This document shows, piece by piece, positions 42,093 through 44,514 of a stretch of DNA of 44,514 bases. This DNA is from Bacteroidales bacterium (GTDB lineage: Bacteria; Bacteroidota; Bacteroidia; Bacteroidales; Muribaculaceae). Every line of letters begins with the position of its first letter. Position 1 is the stretch's first letter. The position numbers and the translations under genes are program-made. The notes under the pieces are model-generated. The model had not been told where the DNA came from. It did not search any database and saw only the letters and a list, made by a program, of their open reading frames with translations. The stretch spans positions 1 through 44,514 of the forward strand of contig DXXK01000086.1 of NCBI GenBank assembly GCA_019416425.1. The letters run 5' to 3'.

Positions 42093-44514
42093 TTATCTGA
42101 CAGCTATCTTCTTGACATTATCGCCCTGACGGACAATGTAGATGCCGTTGGCAAGATTCTGCATAGAGTCTGCTACCCTCACACCCTGGAGATTGTAGAC
42201 CTCGACGGGAGCCGAGAAGTCGATGTCGCCTGATGGAGTCGAGTCATTGACAACGTCGTCGATGCCGGTCGGTATCGAAGTGTCGTTTACGGTGAACTCG
42301 GCGACAGGGCCGTCGGCGTAGAGCGACTCGGCTATGATCTTGCATGAGCGGGAGTCAGTGTCGCCATCACCCTCGGCCATGGCCATGACGCCGCTCATGT
42401 CGGCATGGAGGGTCACCAGACCGTTTGCATCGACAGTGGCGATGTCGGGGTTGGTTGAGCGCCAGAACACCTGGGGCAGTGTCACGTTCTCGGGCCAGAG
42501 GGTGGCTGTGAGCTGGAAGGTGTCGCCCGGTTTGCCGCTGAGCGTCTTGTCGCCCTCCGTCCTTATCTCGGTCGGCTCGATCATCACATGACCTTCGAAC
42601 TGGTACCAGCAGTAATCGGCATCATAGTATGCATCTGCGGCGGTCTGGCCCTGCACGTAGAGCGAGCCGGTGTAGTTGCTGAATGTGTTGTCGGGAGCTG
42701 TGGGAGGAGTCTGCGCCGTGATGCTGACGGTCTGTGCCGGGCACAGATCGTAAGCCTTCTCGCCGATGGTAGTGACCTTATGCCCCATGATGATCGAGGC
42801 CAGCTTGTTGTTGCCGGCGAATGCCGACGCACCGACGGTCTCGACAGAAGGGGGCAGTATAACCTCGGTCAGAGCGGTGCAGCCGCTGAACGCCTCGTCG
42901 CCGATGGTGGTCAGGCTGTTTCCGAGTGTCAGGGAGGTTAGGCTGGCAATGCCTTTGAACTTGGCAGCCGGTATTTCCGTCACGGAGTTGCCTATCGTGA
43001 GGCTTTCGAGACTGCTGATACCGAGATTCAAACTCTCAATAGGACGGTCCCATGAGAGACTTGTGGGTATATTGAAAGCATTTGATGCAACCTCTATCGG
43101 CTTAGCGCCATAGGCGAATGTGAGGTCATGTACATTTGTCGAAGCGAAGGCATTATCCCCGATAACGGTTACGTCGCCGGGAATAACAGCAGCGGTAAGA
43201 CCGTTGCAACCCTTGAACGCATTTTTGCCGATGCTCTGCAAGGCATCGTTGAATTCTACGGATTTTAATGTCGAGTTAAAACAGAATGCGTAATCCTTGA
43301 TTGCATTGACAGACTCGGGGATGACAAGATCCTCAATTTTCTCGCCATTCAGGTACAGACCTTGTCTATGAGCCGCCGGATTTGAGTTTTCGTTGCCAAA
43401 ATCAATATTACACCAGGCTGTCAGATCCGAGATATTTACGTACCGGCAATTGAAATTCATGAAAGCATCCGCGCCGACGGATGTAAGTGATGAAGGAATA
43501 TAAACCGGTTCTATAGCTCTGTCTCCTGAAGCAGAAAAGCAATATTCTCCGATAGTTTCAAGCCCTTCATTGAGAGTTATTTCTTTCAGGGGCGTGTTGT
43601 AAAAAGCATAGTCTCCGATAGACTTGACGCCGGCTTCCAGATTGGCGTTGGTCAAGGCTATGCACTCGTTGAAGGCGTAGTCGCCGATGGTTCGGACGCT
43701 ACCCGGAATCACGATACCCGTAAGAGACTTACAGCCATCAAAAGCATGATTTCCGATAGCCTCGACGCCGGTTTCCAGATTGGCGTTAGTCAAGGCTGTG
43801 CAGCCGTTGAAGGCGTAGTCGCCGATGGTTCCGACGCTACCCGGAATCACGATGCCCGTAAGAGACTTACAGCCATCAAAAGCATGGGTTCCGATAGACT
43901 CGACAGTCGCGGGTATTGTCAGCTCGGATATTTTGGTACCGGCAAATGCGTAATCTCCTATTGCCTTAGACGCATTTCGAGAGTTGAAAGTCACAGTCGC
44001 GAGCCCTGAGCATCCATTGAAAGCTTTAAATCCAATGCCGTCTACGAAATAGCGGGTGTTGGTGCCGTTGTCAGATACTGTGAAACGCTCAGGAATTGTG
44101 ACTTGGGTCAATGACGAATAATCGCCGGGAATCACCACCGCTAAGTTTTTATCCTCCTGAGTCTTACCGGGGATAAGCATATATTTCAAATTGCCTGTCT
44201 CGTATGTCTGAGCTGCTGTCTCGGAATCACCGATTCGAAGATTTTCGAAAAGAGACCAGTTGGTGGCAAGATAATCAGTAACAGCATCTTCGGGTACCGA
44301 CAAAGCGGCCGTATCATAGAGACCCTCGAATGAGTTGTCGTTCATTACCGGCGGATTTATAGTCGTGGTTTTAACCGAGGTCAGGCCGGAGCAGCCGGAA
44401 AATGCCAAATCGCCTATTGACATGACAGAGTTGGGGATGACATACTCGCCTTCAAGTGAAAGAGGCGCAAAATATATGGCGTTCTTCTCAGGTCCGTAAA
44501 TAAAGCCGTCCTCG
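42093..44514 (-). CDS. BspA-like leucine-rich repeat surface protein, N-terminus cut by window edge
   Basis: The frame is open from the right edge of the window (30 codons upstream of the first internal ATG at 44423 still read as LRR sequence, LEGEYVIPNSVMSIGDLAF), so the true start lies outside. More than 800 codons are visible. About 600 residues are LRR_5/BspA repeats (IGDYAFNGCTALTNANLETGVEAIG and similar). A BIG2-like domain follows (LSGKPGDTFQLTATLWPENVTLPQVFWRSTNPDIATVDANGLVTL), then a T9SS-like tail (VEVYNLQGVRVADSMQNLANGIYIVRQGDNVKKIAVR). A 138-nt unit is tandemly duplicated inside. Such proteins are exported surface adhesins or binding proteins. Confidence 0.9.
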   Translation of the reverse strand, partial: EDGFIYGPEKNAIYFAPLSLEGEYVIPNSVMSIGDLAFSGCSGLTSVKTTTINPPVMNDNSFEGLYDTAALSVPEDAVTDYLATNWSLFENLRIGDSETAAQTYETGNLKYMLIPGKTQEDKNLAVVIPGDYSSLTQVTIPERFTVSDNGTNTRYFVDGIGFKAFNGCSGLATVTFNSRNASKAIGDYAFAGTKISELTIPATVESIGTHAFDGCKSLTGIVIPGSVGTIGDYAFNGCTALTNANLETGVEAIGNHAFDGCKSLTGIVIPGSVRTIGDYAFNECIALTNANLEAGVKSIGDYAFYNTPLKEITLNEGLETIGEYCFSASGDRAIEPVYIPSSLTSVGADAFMNFNCRYVNISDLTAWCNIDFGNENSNPAAHRQGLYLNGEKIEDLVIPESVNAIKDYAFCFNSTLKSVEFNDALQSIGKNAFKGCNGLTAAVIPGDVTVIGDNAFASTNVHDLTFAYGAKPIEVASNAFNIPTSLSWDRPIESLNLGISSLESLTIGNSVTEIPAAKFKGIASLTSLTLGNSLTTIGDEAFSGCTALTEVILPPSVETVGASAFAGNNKLASIIMGHKVTTIGEKAYDLCPAQTVSITAQTPPTAPDNTFSNYTGSLYVQGQTAADAYYDADYCWYQFEGHVMIEPTEIRTEGDKTLSGKPGDTFQLTATLWPENVTLPQVFWRSTNPDIATVDANGLVTLHADMSGVMAMAEGDGDTDSRSCKIIAESLYADGPVAEFTVNDTSIPTGIDDVVNDSTPSGDIDFSAPVEVYNLQGVRVADSMQNLANGIYIVRQGDNVKKIAVR
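43626..43901 (-). repeat. 138-nt tandem duplication inside the LRR gene
   Basis: Copies at 43626-43763 and 43764-43901 are nearly identical and encode 46-residue units with GNHAFDGCKSLTGIVIPGSV and GDYAFNGC. The period equals two LRR units, so length change by slippage or recombination would keep the fold and the frame. Confidence 0.8.

Overview
The window reads as a chromosomal segment of a GC-rich member of the Bacteroidales, most likely a Muribaculaceae-type gut bacterium. The grounds are promoters of the Bacteroidetes type (TAnnTTTG at -7, in several cases with TTTG or TTG about 20 nt upstream), many secreted proteins ending in short type IX secretion (T9SS)-like tails, BspA-type leucine-rich repeat proteins, a PorZ-like propeller, TPR/HTH lipoprotein regulators, BACON-like lipoproteins and a UpxY/NusG-like regulator. 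The taxonomic call is inference; no rRNA gene is present.

Layout. 1-2.9 kb (minus): two secreted proteins and a gingipain-like C25 peptidase with a large in-frame internal gap. 3.3-8.4 kb (plus): a compact virion-type cluster (P22-like portal, acidic scaffold-like protein, SU10-like capsid protein, two small head or connector candidates, holin-like protein, amidase) with no terminase, tail, integrase or replication gene. 8.4-12.9 kb: an XTP/dITP diphosphatase (RdgB) read in frame into a PorZ-like T9SS protein, then an LRR protein. 12.9-17.8 kb: a GH3-family ligase, a glycosyltransferase, TrmB and an Mrp-type Fe-S carrier ATPase. 17.8-23.7 kb: a block of secreted-protein genes plus a TPR-HTH regulator in which four of five genes are broken (in-frame TGA, a frameshift, in-frame TAA, in-frame TAG). 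23.9-25.7 kb: a serpin lipoprotein, a BACON-like lipoprotein and tRNA-Leu(CAA). 25.9-29.9 kb: an exopolysaccharide export module (Wza-like, Wzc-like BY-kinase, PHP phosphatase).

30.0-40.1 kb is a complete UMP-biosynthesis operon, carA-carB-pyrC-pyrK-pyrD-pyrF-pyrE-pyrB, preceded by a leader with a 39-codon ORF overlapping a long hairpin, and interrupted between pyrD and pyrF by an intrinsic terminator. Its last gene encodes an aspartate carbamoyltransferase carrying a PyrI-type zinc domain without the PyrI allosteric domain. Overlapping it tail to tail is a gene for an apparently catalytically dead tyrosine recombinase fused to a UpxY/NusG-like NGN-KOW antiterminator. A repeat-rich spacer and a partial BspA-like LRR protein close the window.

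The most promising candidates for something undescribed are the dead-recombinase/NusG fusion, the terminase-less capsid cluster, the RdgB-PorZ fusion and the PyrB-zinc-domain fusion. Family assignments come from reading motifs by eye; no database search was run.
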